51,512 bases of DNA from Treponemataceae bacterium. GTDB taxonomy: Bacteria > Spirochaetota > Spirochaetia > Treponematales > Treponemataceae. The notes beneath the pieces were generated by a model. It had not been told where the DNA came from. It did not search any database and was given only the letters and a program-made list of their open reading frames with translations. Position numbers and translations under genes: made by a program. Positions 9,168 through 16,870 of this stretch are shown here, piece after piece; within the stretch, counting starts at the first letter, position 1; every line of letters starts with the position of its first letter. Location of the stretch: the NCBI GenBank assembly GCA_024680915.1, contig JAILBN010000052.1, forward strand, positions 1 to 51,512, written 5' to 3'.

Positions 9168-9196
9168 GACTGACACCCTCTTACGGGCTGTCAGTC
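9168..9196. terminator. Hairpin between convergent genes
   Basis: GACTGACA (9168-9175) pairs with TGTCAGTC (9189-9196), with CCC/GGG inside. It lies between the converging propeller and dacA genes, and its right arm overlaps the dacA stop codon. There is no T-tract on either strand, so termination is only a guess. Confidence 0.4.
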
Positions 9197-10618
9197 AAGA
9201 AACAGGTGGTCTATAAAGCTTTTCAAACCCCAGCTTTCTTCCACATCCCTGTCCGCTACAAGGGGTACCCTTGCAAGAACAGTTTGGCCCAGAGAGTAAG
9301 TTACGCTTCCGTATTCGTCACCCGCTTTTATTGGAGCTTCTATATAATCTGGTACCGAGACCTCCGTGGAGAGATATATGCTTGAGCTTTCTCCGTCTGC
9401 TGATATTTCGGCATCTATATGGGGGACAGATATAGCTTCTGCTGAAACTTGCCTCAAGGATATGCTCTTTCTTTTTCCTCCGGCGACTATTATAGGAATG
9501 TCCTCCACGGCAGTCGGCCTGACCGTTGTAAAGGTCCTGTAGCCGAAGTCTGTAAAAGTCTCCGCATCCTCGACTCTGTACTTGTTCCCTTCCCATGTTC
9601 CGGTTCCCGGACCCTTCAGTGTTATTGAGAGAAACCTTGTGTCACCCCGCATGACAGTATATGCGAGATTGTAGCCAGACTCATCTATGTAGCCTGTTTT
9701 CAGCCCGTCAGCACCGGGTATAAGTCCCAGGGTTTTATTGGTGTTGTTATGTTTGATGGGTTTGTCAGGATAAAAGTGCCTTACAGCTGCTGGTACAGAA
9801 AAGGAAGAGAAGCCTTCAGGTAGATTCCATGGTTGGGGATAAGAGAATGATTCAAGTGAATGGTATTTCTTCAGACTTTCCGGGTATTTTTGGATATAAA
9901 TCCTTGCGAAAGCTGCAAAATCCCTTGCTGTCGTAAGATTTTCCTCACTATAGCCGGAAGGCTCTACAAAATGAGTGGAGCTAAGCCCCAGTTTTTCCAT
10001 TTCTTCATTCATTCTTTCGACGAAGGCTTCCACGGAGCCTGAGACATAGGAGGCCACAGCGTAGGCGGCATCGTTACCGGAACAGACAGACAGACCTTCC
10101 AGAAGCTCGTGCAGAGTCACTTTCTGTCCTTCCGCAAGGAACATAAGGGAAGAATCCGGAGGCTGGTTTACAGCCCAGCTTTCTGGAGGTAAAGGAACAA
10201 TGTCGTCATAAGCGATACGGCCTGTATTTATCTCTTGTTCCACTACGAACATGACGGCAAGTTTTGTCATGGACGCCGGTGGTATTTGTTCATCGGCGTT
10301 CTTTTCATAAAGTATGCATCCGTTTGAGGTGTCTATGAGAATGGCCGACTCTGCGTTTATGCTGAGTTCGGCAGGAACCGTGTCGTAGGGAAGCGGGTTT
10401 AGTATTGATGCGGGATATAGGGCTGCAGTCCTTTCCTCTAGTATAAGCTTCTCGTCTGCCGTCAAGAGGACTGACTCGGGGTTTCTGAGCTTCTTGCCGT
10501 AGATAAGCAGAGCTGCTGTCACAGCCGCTGCAGTCAGGAGAAGTGAGGATAGAGTTATGATTATTGTTTTTTTCAGTGTCTTTGAGACTCTTTTGGCTTT
10601 TTCTTTTTCTTGCTTCAT
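9191..10618 (-). CDS. dacA: D-alanyl-D-alanine carboxypeptidase (penicillin-binding protein 5/6 family)
   Basis: 475 residues. An N-terminal hydrophobic segment (about 19-40) acts as signal/anchor. The S11 serine-peptidase motifs are present: PPASMTKL (SxxK, Ser near 116), CSGNDAAYA (SxN, near 180) and DGLKTGYI (KTG, near 307). A beta-rich C-terminal domain like PBP5_C follows. The enzyme removes the terminal D-Ala of peptidoglycan stem peptides in the periplasm, controlling cross-linking. It is monocistronic as far as seen, with AGGGA upstream of the ATG. Confidence 0.9.
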   Translation of the reverse strand: MKQEKEKAKRVSKTLKKTIIITLSSLLLTAAAVTAALLIYGKKLRNPESVLLTADEKLILEERTAALYPASILNPLPYDTVPAELSINAESAILIDTSNGCILYEKNADEQIPPASMTKLAVMFVVEQEINTGRIAYDDIVPLPPESWAVNQPPDSSLMFLAEGQKVTLHELLEGLSVCSGNDAAYAVASYVSGSVEAFVERMNEEMEKLGLSSTHFVEPSGYSEENLTTARDFAAFARIYIQKYPESLKKYHSLESFSYPQPWNLPEGFSSFSVPAAVRHFYPDKPIKHNNTNKTLGLIPGADGLKTGYIDESGYNLAYTVMRGDTRFLSITLKGPGTGTWEGNKYRVEDAETFTDFGYRTFTTVRPTAVEDIPIIVAGGKRKSISLRQVSAEAISVPHIDAEISADGESSSIYLSTEVSVPDYIEAPIKAGDEYGSVTYSLGQTVLARVPLVADRDVEESWGLKSFIDHLFLD

Positions 10619-10960
10619 AAAAAATCCCTGCTAGAATCTGTTGCTTTCAAAAGGTATCATAATAAAAGAAGCTAGTCCATATCAGGGAAAATTGCTGTCA
10701 AAAAAGAAAGCTTGTTATAAAGTAAAATGTGAAAGAGAAGCTGTCAGAAGCGTATTTGTTCTTAAATCTTCCTGATACCTATTGAATAAGATGTATAAAA
10801 ATGCAATAATCTGCATAAACTTACATAAGCCTGAAGGATTTCAAAAGTTGAAAGACTCTTGAAAGAGGCTAAGACTGTATGGCAGACCGGGCAGTTTTCC
10901 TCCCTTGGAAAATGCTGAAAGAATACTAAGGTCTGCCGGATAATGCTGGGAGGCATTAAA
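10619..10960. promoter_or_regulatory. dacA/dapA intergenic region with structured dapA leader
   Basis: A 342-base gap between divergent dacA and dapA. The dapA side could form an ordered RNA: AGCCT (10827-10831) with AGGCT (10866-10870) enclosing two small hairpins; GGCAGACC (10881-10888) with GGTCTGCC (10930-10937) enclosing a nine-pair arm (10891-10900 with 10907-10915); then AATGC (10942-10946) with GCATT (10953-10957), which holds the Shine-Dalgarno GGGAGG (10948-10953) in its loop and arm. TATAAA near 10793-10798 is a possible -10. I see no match to the lysine riboswitch core. No ORF is credible here. Confidence 0.45.
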
Positions 10961-11884
10961 ATGTCAAAATTGCGCGGGGCTTTTACCGCACTGGTCACTC
11001 CGATGTTTGAGGACGGCTCTGTTGATTACGAGGGCTGGCGCAAGCTGATTCAGCTTCAGCTTGAAGGCGGGATTTCTGGTCTCGTTCCGCTGGGAACGAC
11101 AGGAGAAACTCCTACTCTTGATGAGAATGCAGAAGAGGAGAAATTAATTGATATAGTAATATCAGAAGTTCGTAAATATAAACAGAAGCTGGCCGAAGAG
11201 GGGAATCCTCGGGAAATTCCCGTCATTCTTGGTGCCAGCTCCAACAATACCCGTGATGCTGTGCGTTATGCCACAAGGGCTAAGGCCATGGGGGCCGATT
11301 ATGCTCTTATCGTCACTCCTTATTATAACAAACCTTCTGATGAGGGAATTTTCCGTCATTTCGAGGAAATCTCAAAAGTCGGAATTCCTATAATCGTGTA
11401 CAATATAGCAGGTCGTACTGGTAAGAATATAAGTACGGATCTTCTCTGCCGTATTGCTGAGCTCCCGAATATTGCCGGCGTAAAAGAAGCTTCAGGCAAT
11501 ATCAACCAGATGATGGAGGTGATTGCCCGCATCAGCCGTAAAAGGACGGATTTCTCTGTTCTCAGCGGTGATGACGGTCTTACACTCCCCATGATTGCTG
11601 CTGGAGGCGACGGTGTGGTTTCTGTAGTCTCCAACGTGGCTCCGGCTCTTGTGACGGAGATGGTCAACAGTGCTCTTGAGGGTGATTTCGAAAAAGCCCG
11701 TGAGATCCACTACAGGCTTACTCCTTTCTTCAAGGCCGCTTTCATTGACGGAAATCCTACATCCATAAAGTACGCTATGAATGTGAAGGGACTTCCCGCA
11801 GGCGGACTCAGGCTTCCTCTCATGGAAGTGAACGATGGAGCCAAGAAAATAATAGAGAATGCTCTTAAAGAGTGCGCTTTGTAA
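10961..11884 (+). CDS. dapA: 4-hydroxy-tetrahydrodipicolinate synthase
   Basis: 307 residues from ATG 10961, preferred to an ATG 18 nt upstream because GGGAGG stands 7 nt before it. The class I aldolase fold shows LVPLGTTGETPTL, PYYNKPSDEG, VYNIAGRTG and the Schiff-base lysine in GVKEASGN (about residue 175). It condenses pyruvate with aspartate semialdehyde in the first committed step to diaminopimelate and lysine. The next gene, asd, supplies its aldehyde substrate. A structured leader upstream and a double-hairpin spacer downstream suggest both are regulated. Confidence 0.93.
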   Translation: MSKLRGAFTALVTPMFEDGSVDYEGWRKLIQLQLEGGISGLVPLGTTGETPTLDENAEEEKLIDIVISEVRKYKQKLAEEGNPREIPVILGASSNNTRDAVRYATRAKAMGADYALIVTPYYNKPSDEGIFRHFEEISKVGIPIIVYNIAGRTGKNISTDLLCRIAELPNIAGVKEASGNINQMMEVIARISRKRTDFSVLSGDDGLTLPMIAAGGDGVVSVVSNVAPALVTEMVNSALEGDFEKAREIHYRLTPFFKAAFIDGNPTSIKYAMNVKGLPAGGLRLPLMEVNDGAKKIIENALKECAL

Positions 11885-11925
11885 TTTGATGCAGGGACGG
11901 GTTTTGCAAAGGCAAAACTGCGATT

Positions 11926-11964
11926 CCGAGCATCCATGCTCGGCGGCTACCGCCGAGCTTTTAT
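11926..11964 (+). promoter_or_regulatory. Terminator/anti-terminator pair between dapA and asd
   Basis: CCGAGCAT (11926-11933) pairs with ATGCTCGG (11936-11943). GCTCGGCGG (11938-11946) pairs with CCGCCGAGC (11950-11958), loop of 3, followed by TTTT. The two hairpins share bases 11938-11943 and cannot form together. The second is a plausible intrinsic terminator 18 nt before the asd ATG. A further hairpin (11902-11907 with 11912-11917) precedes them. Confidence 0.6.
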
Positions 11965-11976
11965 AGGAGATTTATT

Positions 11977-13080
11977 ATGTCAGAAAAAATAAAGGTGGGG
12001 GTGCTTGGTGCTACTGGTATGGTAGGCCAGCGCTATATTAAGCTTCTTGAAAACCATCCCTGGTTCAAGGTTACTTACGTTGCCGCTTCTCCCCGTTCCG
12101 CAGGAAAGCTCTACAAGGAAGCCGTCGCCAACAGATGGCTCATAGGTGCGGATATTCCTGCTGATGTGGCAGAGCTTATGGTAGAGGATGCCAACGATGA
12201 GAAAAAAGCTCTTGGTAAGTGTCAGTTCGTATTCAGCGCCCTGGAGATGGGTAAAGAGGAGATAAAGGCTCTTGAGGCCGCCTATGCCGCAGAGGGAATC
12301 CCTGTGGTATCCAACGCCTCCGCTAACCGCTGGACGGAAGATGTCCCCATGCTGGTGCCTGAGATCAACTTCAGTCATCTTGACGTTATAGCGGATCAGA
12401 AAAAACACCATGGTTGGGATAAAGGCTTCGTGGCCGTAAAGCCCAACTGTTCCCTCCAGACTTATATGATGCCGATTTATTCCCTGCAGCAGGCTGGTTA
12501 CCCCATCAAGCGTATGATAGTAACCACCCTTCAGGCCACCAGCGGTGCGGGTTATCCTGGTGTGGCATCCTTTGATATGATTGACAATATAGTTCCCTAT
12601 ATAGGAGGCGAGGAAGAGAAGACAGAGAAAGAGTGCCTTAAGATTCTTGGCTCTGTAAAGGACGGAAAAATCGTCAATGCCCCAGGTCCTTTAGTTTCCT
12701 CCACCTGTACCCGTGTACCTGTCGTGGACGGACACACAGCCTGTGTCTCTCTTGAGTTCGACCTTCCTGAGGATAAGAAGCCTTCTATGGAAGAGATAAT
12801 AAAGGTCTGGACAAGCTTCTCCTCTCTTCCCCAGGAGCTGAAGCTTCCTTCTGCACCGGAGCATCCTATAGTTTACCGCTATGAGGAGAATCGGCCCCAG
12901 CCTCGCCGCGACCGGGAGGCAGAGAAGGGAATGGCCTGCGTGGTAGGCCGCCTGCGTCCTTGTCCTGTCTTTGACGTGAAATTCGTAGCTCTCAGCCATA
13001 ATACGAAAAGGGGAGCGGCCTTGGGCGGAATCCTTAATGCGGAGCTCCTTAAGGCAAAGGGTTTCTTCGACAATCTTTGA
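11977..13080 (+). CDS. asd: Aspartate-semialdehyde dehydrogenase (archaeal/fungal-like type)
   Basis: 367 residues. The Rossmann motif GVLGATGMVGQRYI is at the N-terminus, the catalytic cysteine lies in KPNCSLQ (about residue 158), and ATSGAGYPGV and CTRVPVVDGHTA are substrate-domain motifs. Length and motifs fit the archaeal/fungal ASADH branch. It reduces aspartyl phosphate to aspartate semialdehyde with NADPH, the substrate of the neighbouring DapA. The Shine-Dalgarno is AGGAG, 7-8 nt before the ATG and 3 nt after the T-tract of the possible attenuator. Confidence 0.93.
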   Translation: MSEKIKVGVLGATGMVGQRYIKLLENHPWFKVTYVAASPRSAGKLYKEAVANRWLIGADIPADVAELMVEDANDEKKALGKCQFVFSALEMGKEEIKALEAAYAAEGIPVVSNASANRWTEDVPMLVPEINFSHLDVIADQKKHHGWDKGFVAVKPNCSLQTYMMPIYSLQQAGYPIKRMIVTTLQATSGAGYPGVASFDMIDNIVPYIGGEEEKTEKECLKILGSVKDGKIVNAPGPLVSSTCTRVPVVDGHTACVSLEFDLPEDKKPSMEEIIKVWTSFSSLPQELKLPSAPEHPIVYRYEENRPQPRRDREAEKGMACVVGRLRPCPVFDVKFVALSHNTKRGAALGGILNAELLKAKGFFDNL

Positions 13081-13116
13081 TCCTGGCCCCATTTTGTTTT
13101 CTGCCTTTTTTGCAGA

Positions 13117-13198
13117 AACTCCCCTTCGCTGATATGCCCCACCTTTTCTGGACGAACGGATAAGGCGGCATATCATTAAGCAGGGGAGTTTTTTTTAT
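13117..13198 (+). terminator. Terminator after dapA-asd
   Basis: AACTCCCCT (13117-13125) pairs with AGGGGAGTT (13182-13190), and GATATGCC (13131-13138) with GGCATATC (13167-13174). A T-run follows to 13196. A smaller hairpin (TTTCTGC 13098-13104 with GCAGAAA 13112-13118) shares two bases with the left arm. Confidence 0.8.
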
Positions 13199-13341
13199 CG
13201 ATATCCCTTCTGATTCTTATTTCTTAAAATTATCTTAACTTTGTCTTTTAAAAGATATAAAAAACTTGTCAAAAATATCAATAAGTGCCAAAATTATTAG
13301 GTAAAGGCTGAAAATGCAAATTTTATTCTGGAGGAGATAGT

Positions 13342-15207
13342 ATGCCAGCTATTAATAGTAAAACTTGCGTAATTGAAAAATTTCCCAAGAGGGTACTGAT
13401 ATTTTATATCCTTCTTTATGTTTTACCTTTTGTATCCAGCATTTTTTGGCTTAGTGCCATAAGGGTATATTCTTCGGAATTGATTCTTGTGATAATGAAT
13501 CCGGCCTTCATTGGTTTTACCTTATTAGCAATGTTGCTGGTTACTGTAAATTACGTGTATCATGTGAAGAAAATCCGTTCCTATGATGGCTCGGAAGCTC
13601 AACAAGACCCTATAAATAAGGTGGTGAGACACTTTGAGTCTTTGTCTCTGGTGTCCGCCAGTCTTAATGGCCTCTATATTGCGTTTGCTCTTAAGGTCGC
13701 CACTAATCTCAGAGGCTTCACATGGCAGCCTTATCCTGTCTTTATGGGATGCTGCGGCTGGACCTTCTTGTTCGCACTGTTATGTTATATCAGTTTTATG
13801 CAGAACTTCGAGAAATCTCTATACAATCTTCCTTTTGCAAAAAGAAATAAATCTTTGTCCTTGAAAGCCCGCAGTATTCTGACTATGTTCTTCGGAAGCC
13901 TGGGTGTCATTCTTGTTATGCTGAGTCCTATGAATGTAATAGCCCTGAATGATCATCCTCGCCTTGTCCTCGTCACTAATGTCATTATTCCGTCTGCAAT
14001 AGTCGGTATGATTTGTCTTATTTATGATATTTACAAGCAGATGGGCGGAACTGTATCAAGGATAAAGGATATATCTGATTTCGCCGAGACCATAGCCAAG
14101 GGTGATTATTCGAAGGATAAGCTTCTTGTCAAAAGCCGTGATGAATTCGGTATTCTTATCGGTGAGCTTAATACCTTTTACCAGACTACTAATGATCTTC
14201 TTCATTCTATAAGGAAATCAGTAGATGTTTCTCTTAAATCAGCTGATTCTTTTAAGGAGAATATGTCCGAGTCCTCAGCTGCTATTATGAACGTAATGGA
14301 AGGTATAAACTCCGTTAAGGAAAGGGTCGTGGATCTTTCTGCCGGTGTTGAGGAGTCTAATTCCACCGTCGGCAGCATGGTGACTAGAATAAAGAATCTT
14401 AATGACAATATCTCGACTCAGTCTAAATCTGTGGCAGATTCTTCAGCTGCCGTAGAGCAGATGGTGTCCAATATACGCTCCGTCACTGATATCCTTGAGA
14501 AAAACTCCGAATCCGTAAAGAGCCTGGGGTCAGAATCTGAGCTGGGCCGCTCTAAAATCAATGAGTCTGTAGAGCTTTCTGACATAATAATGGAGCAGTC
14601 AGCAGGGCTTTTTGAGGCTTCTAGTATAATCCAAAGTATTGCCAGTCAGACTAACCTCCTTGCCATGAACGCTGCCATAGAGGCTGCCCATGCGGGAGAT
14701 GCAGGAAAAGGCTTTGCAGTCGTAGCTGATGAGATTCGAAAACTTGCCGAACAGTCGAATACCCAGGGAAAATCTATTACAGGCCAGCTTAAGCAGCTTC
14801 AGGCGGATATAGAGAAAGTCGCGAAGAACTCCAAGGATGTTCAGAAGCAGTTTGAAGTTATTTTCGAGCTGACTAATACCGTAAAGAACCAGGATATGAT
14901 TATCAAGAACAGTATGGAAGAACAGTCTGCCGGCAGTACACAGGTGCTTCAGGCTATCGGCGAGATCCAGGAGACAACACGCACTGTTCATGACGGTTCT
15001 CTTGAGATCCTTGAGGGTGGAAATGAAATCGGCAAAGAAATGAAGGTTCTTTCTGAAGTTACGACCGAAATAAACAACACCATGATTGAGATGGCATCGG
15101 GAACAGATCTTATATCGAAGGCTGTTTCAACGGTGTCTGCTGATTCAGAAAATAATAAAGAGAATATTGATACCCTCAACAGCAAGGTAAGTGTCTTTAA
15201 GGTATAA
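13342..15207 (+). CDS. Methyl-accepting chemotaxis protein with six-helix membrane sensor
   Basis: 621 residues. Six hydrophobic segments (about 13-35, 41-66, 103-119, 128-150, 174-198, 203-226) form an integral membrane input domain instead of a periplasmic ligand domain. A HAMP-like stretch ([29 protein letters not shown]) and a long coiled-coil MCP signalling domain follow. The tip is [20 protein letters not shown] (about 435), which contacts CheA and CheW. The sensed signal is unknown; it may be in or near the membrane. The C-terminus VFKV resembles the LFKV end of the second MCP in this window. Good Shine-Dalgarno GGAGGAG. Confidence 0.9.
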   Translation: MPAINSKTCVIEKFPKRVLIFYILLYVLPFVSSIFWLSAIRVYSSELILVIMNPAFIGFTLLAMLLVTVNYVYHVKKIRSYDGSEAQQDPINKVVRHFESLSLVSASLNGLYIAFALKVATNLRGFTWQPYPVFMGCCGWTFLFALLCYISFMQNFEKSLYNLPFAKRNKSLSLKARSILTMFFGSLGVILVMLSPMNVIALNDHPRLVLVTNVIIPSAIVGMICLIYDIYKQMGGTVSRIKDISDFAETIAKGDYSKDKLLVKSRDEFGILIGELNTFYQTTNDLLHSIRKSVDVSLKSADSFKENMSESSAAIMNVMEGINSVKERVVDLSAGVEESNSTVGSMVTRIKNLNDNISTQSKSVADSSAAVEQMVSNIRSVTDILEKNSESVKSLGSESELGRSKINESVELSDIIMEQSAGLFEASSIIQSIASQTNLLAMNAAIEAAHAGDAGKGFAVVADEIRKLAEQSNTQGKSITGQLKQLQADIEKVAKNSKDVQKQFEVIFELTNTVKNQDMIIKNSMEEQSAGSTQVLQAIGEIQETTRTVHDGSLEILEGGNEIGKEMKVLSEVTTEINNTMIEMASGTDLISKAVSTVSADSENNKENIDTLNSKVSVFKV

Positions 15208-15246
15208 AGAGTGTAAAAGAGGGGAGCTTTCTTTTGCGGTGCTTTA

Positions 15247-15275
15247 TTGACTTTTTCCCCTCCTGTAATTAATAT
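15247..15275 (+). promoter_or_regulatory. Sigma-70 promoter of the secreted-protein gene
   Basis: TTGACT (15247-15252), a 17-nt spacer, TAATAT (15270-15275). Transcription should begin near 15281-15283, inside the left arm of the hairpin described next. Confidence 0.6.
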
Positions 15276-15279
15276 ACTT

Positions 15280-15319
15280 CCTCGTGTAGGTGTTTTTACC
15301 TATGCGAGGAGTTTTTTTT
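15280..15319 (+). promoter_or_regulatory. 5'-terminal hairpin plus T8 abutting a start codon
   Basis: CCTCG (15280-15284) pairs with CGAGG (15305-15309), and TAGGT (15287-15291) with ACCTA (15298-15302). Eight T (15312-15319) run straight into ATG 15320. It looks like an intrinsic terminator for the upstream MCP, yet it also contains the only Shine-Dalgarno (GAGGAG) of the next gene, locked in its 3' arm. Confidence 0.6.
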
Positions 15320-15955
15320 ATGAAATATTTGAGTAAAACCAAGGTTGCTTCTGTTTTTCTCATGATTGTTATGATTATCATGGGAACTTATGTATTTGCT
15401 GATGGATCTGCATATTTTGATGTAGTCAGTGTGGAGGGTGTTCCTTGTTACATAGTTCCAGAGGCCTTGGATGAGATGCAGGTAAGCGATGATACAGTCT
15501 TCTTCCTTCCTGTTGCTATAAGTGAAGGCTATGAGGCCGTCTTCACAACCCTTGCTTCTTACTCTGCGACTGATAAGGGGCTTGCAGAAGCTGACGGTAA
15601 TGAGATTTCTGATATTTTCTATGGCATTTGGTCAAATGATGATTATGGAAATGCTTGTCTTAATGAAGAAGATGCGAATATCGTGTACGCCCTGTGGGAT
15701 GAAGCGGAGGATGCATATTACGATGATGCCGCAGATGACGATCCTCTTATGGTGATCTATAACTGTCTTCCTAACTGGGCCTATGAGATGAGGGAAGCTT
15801 GCTGGCAGATTACCTATTGTCTTAAAGAGATATATGATTTTGTGAATGGTGACAGTTTATATGACTCTTTGGAAGAGATCATGCAATACAATGGTCAGGA
15901 TTTTTTGAAGGGAGTTGCTTTCGTAAACACTTACTTCCCTGATATTCAATTCTAA
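15320..15955 (+). CDS. Secreted acidic protein of unknown function
   Basis: 211 residues from ATG 15320. Upstream in-frame starts are less likely because this one begins a clean signal peptide (MKYLSKTKVASVFLMIVMII, cleavage near VFA-DG). The mature part is very acidic (runs such as EAEDAYYDDAADDD) and rich in Tyr and Trp, with no membrane segment. I recognise no family. It is probably periplasmic or released. It has its own promoter and an unusual leader in which the ribosome-binding site is part of a hairpin. Confidence 0.7.
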   Translation: MKYLSKTKVASVFLMIVMIIMGTYVFADGSAYFDVVSVEGVPCYIVPEALDEMQVSDDTVFFLPVAISEGYEAVFTTLASYSATDKGLAEADGNEISDIFYGIWSNDDYGNACLNEEDANIVYALWDEAEDAYYDDAADDDPLMVIYNCLPNWAYEMREACWQITYCLKEIYDFVNGDSLYDSLEEIMQYNGQDFLKGVAFVNTYFPDIQF

Positions 15956-16002
15956 AATGCTGGTGCTGACTTTCACTAAGTGTGTCGGTCAGCATTTTTT
16001 TT
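15955..16002 (+). terminator. Terminator after the secreted-protein gene
   Basis: AAATGCTG (15955-15962) pairs with CAGCATTT (15990-15997), and CTGAC with GTCGG inside. Eight T end the element. The left arm overlaps the stop codon. Confidence 0.85.
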
Positions 16003-16045
16003 ATACTGTTTAGCTTTGCTTAGGGCGTGCTTTTGTATAGGTGGC

Positions 16046-16074
16046 TTTCCTGTTGGAGGAAAAGACGCTATACT
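16046..16074 (+). promoter_or_regulatory. Possible leaderless promoter of marC
   Basis: TATACT (16069-16074) ends 6 nt before ATG 16081. TTTCCT (16046-16051) is a weak -35 at 17 nt. A purine-rich GGAGGAAAAG lies about 20 nt upstream of the ATG, too far to serve as Shine-Dalgarno. Confidence 0.4.
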
Positions 16075-16080
16075 GCCTTT

Positions 16081-16728
16081 ATGAGCAAAGAACTGTTATT
16101 TGATTTTTTTAAGATTCTTTTTACTTTCATAATGCTGCTTGATCCTATAGGGAATACACCTGCTTTTGTGGCTGTCGCCGGTGGCTACGAAAGAAAGACC
16201 CAGCTTAGGATACTTAAGCATGCCATTGCCATAGCAGGTGTAGTGCTCCTTATTTTTGCTATAGGCGGACGTTTCATCCTCATGTTTTTCGGCATAACTC
16301 CCGGAGCTTTCTATATAGCGGGAGGAATCATCTTCTTTAAGATCGCCCTTGAATTGATAAACAGTAAGCCTCGTAGCCGCCATACTCCGCAGTCTACCCT
16401 GAATCCTGATGAGACCCGTATCATAGCTGTTTTTCCCCTGGCATTTCCCCTTATAGCGGGACCTGGAATGATAACCACTATAATGGTTTATACAGCTTCT
16501 CCTGAGTTTTCTCCTGGTACCTTCATCTTTGTATTGATAGCAATCGTCGTAGGACTTTTGATAGAATATCTTTTCCTTAGAAGCGCGTCCAAGCTTATGA
16601 GCATACTGGGAAGAACAGGAATGTTCGTCCTTGAGAAAATCATAGGACTGATTCTGGCTGGACTTTCCGTACAGCTTGTCTACGACGGACTGGTAAAGCT
16701 GGGGATTCTTGAGCAGCTCCTTTCCTGA
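16081..16728 (+). CDS. MarC family integral membrane protein
   Basis: 215 residues from ATG 16081. Six hydrophobic segments and the family signatures LLDPIGNTPAFVAV near the N-terminus, FPLAFPLIAGPGMITTIMVY in the middle and a final LILAGLSVQLVYDGL identify MarC/UPF0056. The transported substrate of the family is unresolved, and the old link to antibiotic resistance is not supported for E. coli MarC. There is no Shine-Dalgarno at a useful distance, and the -10 box position suggests a leaderless mRNA. A longer upstream start (16027) would add a cationic, unlikely extension. Confidence 0.85.
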   Translation: MSKELLFDFFKILFTFIMLLDPIGNTPAFVAVAGGYERKTQLRILKHAIAIAGVVLLIFAIGGRFILMFFGITPGAFYIAGGIIFFKIALELINSKPRSRHTPQSTLNPDETRIIAVFPLAFPLIAGPGMITTIMVYTASPEFSPGTFIFVLIAIVVGLLIEYLFLRSASKLMSILGRTGMFVLEKIIGLILAGLSVQLVYDGLVKLGILEQLLS

Positions 16729-16786
16729 TATTCTCCTGGCATAGCAGGGAGGGACTGTTTTTGAACAGTTTCCAAGGCCCTTTCGC

Positions 16787-16815
16787 TTGTACAACACTTC
16801 AAAAATCGTTAGAAT
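16787..16815 (+). promoter_or_regulatory. Sigma-70 promoter of valS
   Basis: TTGTAC (16787-16792), 17-nt spacer, TAGAAT (16810-16815). The predicted start near 16822 gives a leader of about 49 nt before valS. Confidence 0.5.
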
Positions 16816-16830
16816 TATACTCCATAGGTA

Positions 16831-16858
16831 TTCTGCTTTAGCAGAAAATTTTTTTTTT
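16831..16858 (+). promoter_or_regulatory. Terminator-like hairpin in the valS leader
   Basis: TTCTGC (16831-16836) pairs with GCAGAA (16841-16846), loop TTTA, then AA and ten T (16849-16858). It lies between the valS promoter and its Shine-Dalgarno (GAGG 16859-16862), so it could attenuate valS. It could instead be the marC terminator. Confidence 0.55.
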
Positions 16859-16870
16859 GAGGTATGAATT

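Noticed and set aside
10762-10960. Lysine riboswitch before dapA
   Set aside because: Helices are present, but the conserved lysine-aptamer core segments could not be found by eye.
16096-16797. 233-codon ORF antisense to marC
   Set aside because: Its composition (Ser/Tyr/Lys/Gly-rich, no domain) is that of a shadow frame over a hydrophobic gene, and MarC is unmistakable on the other strand.
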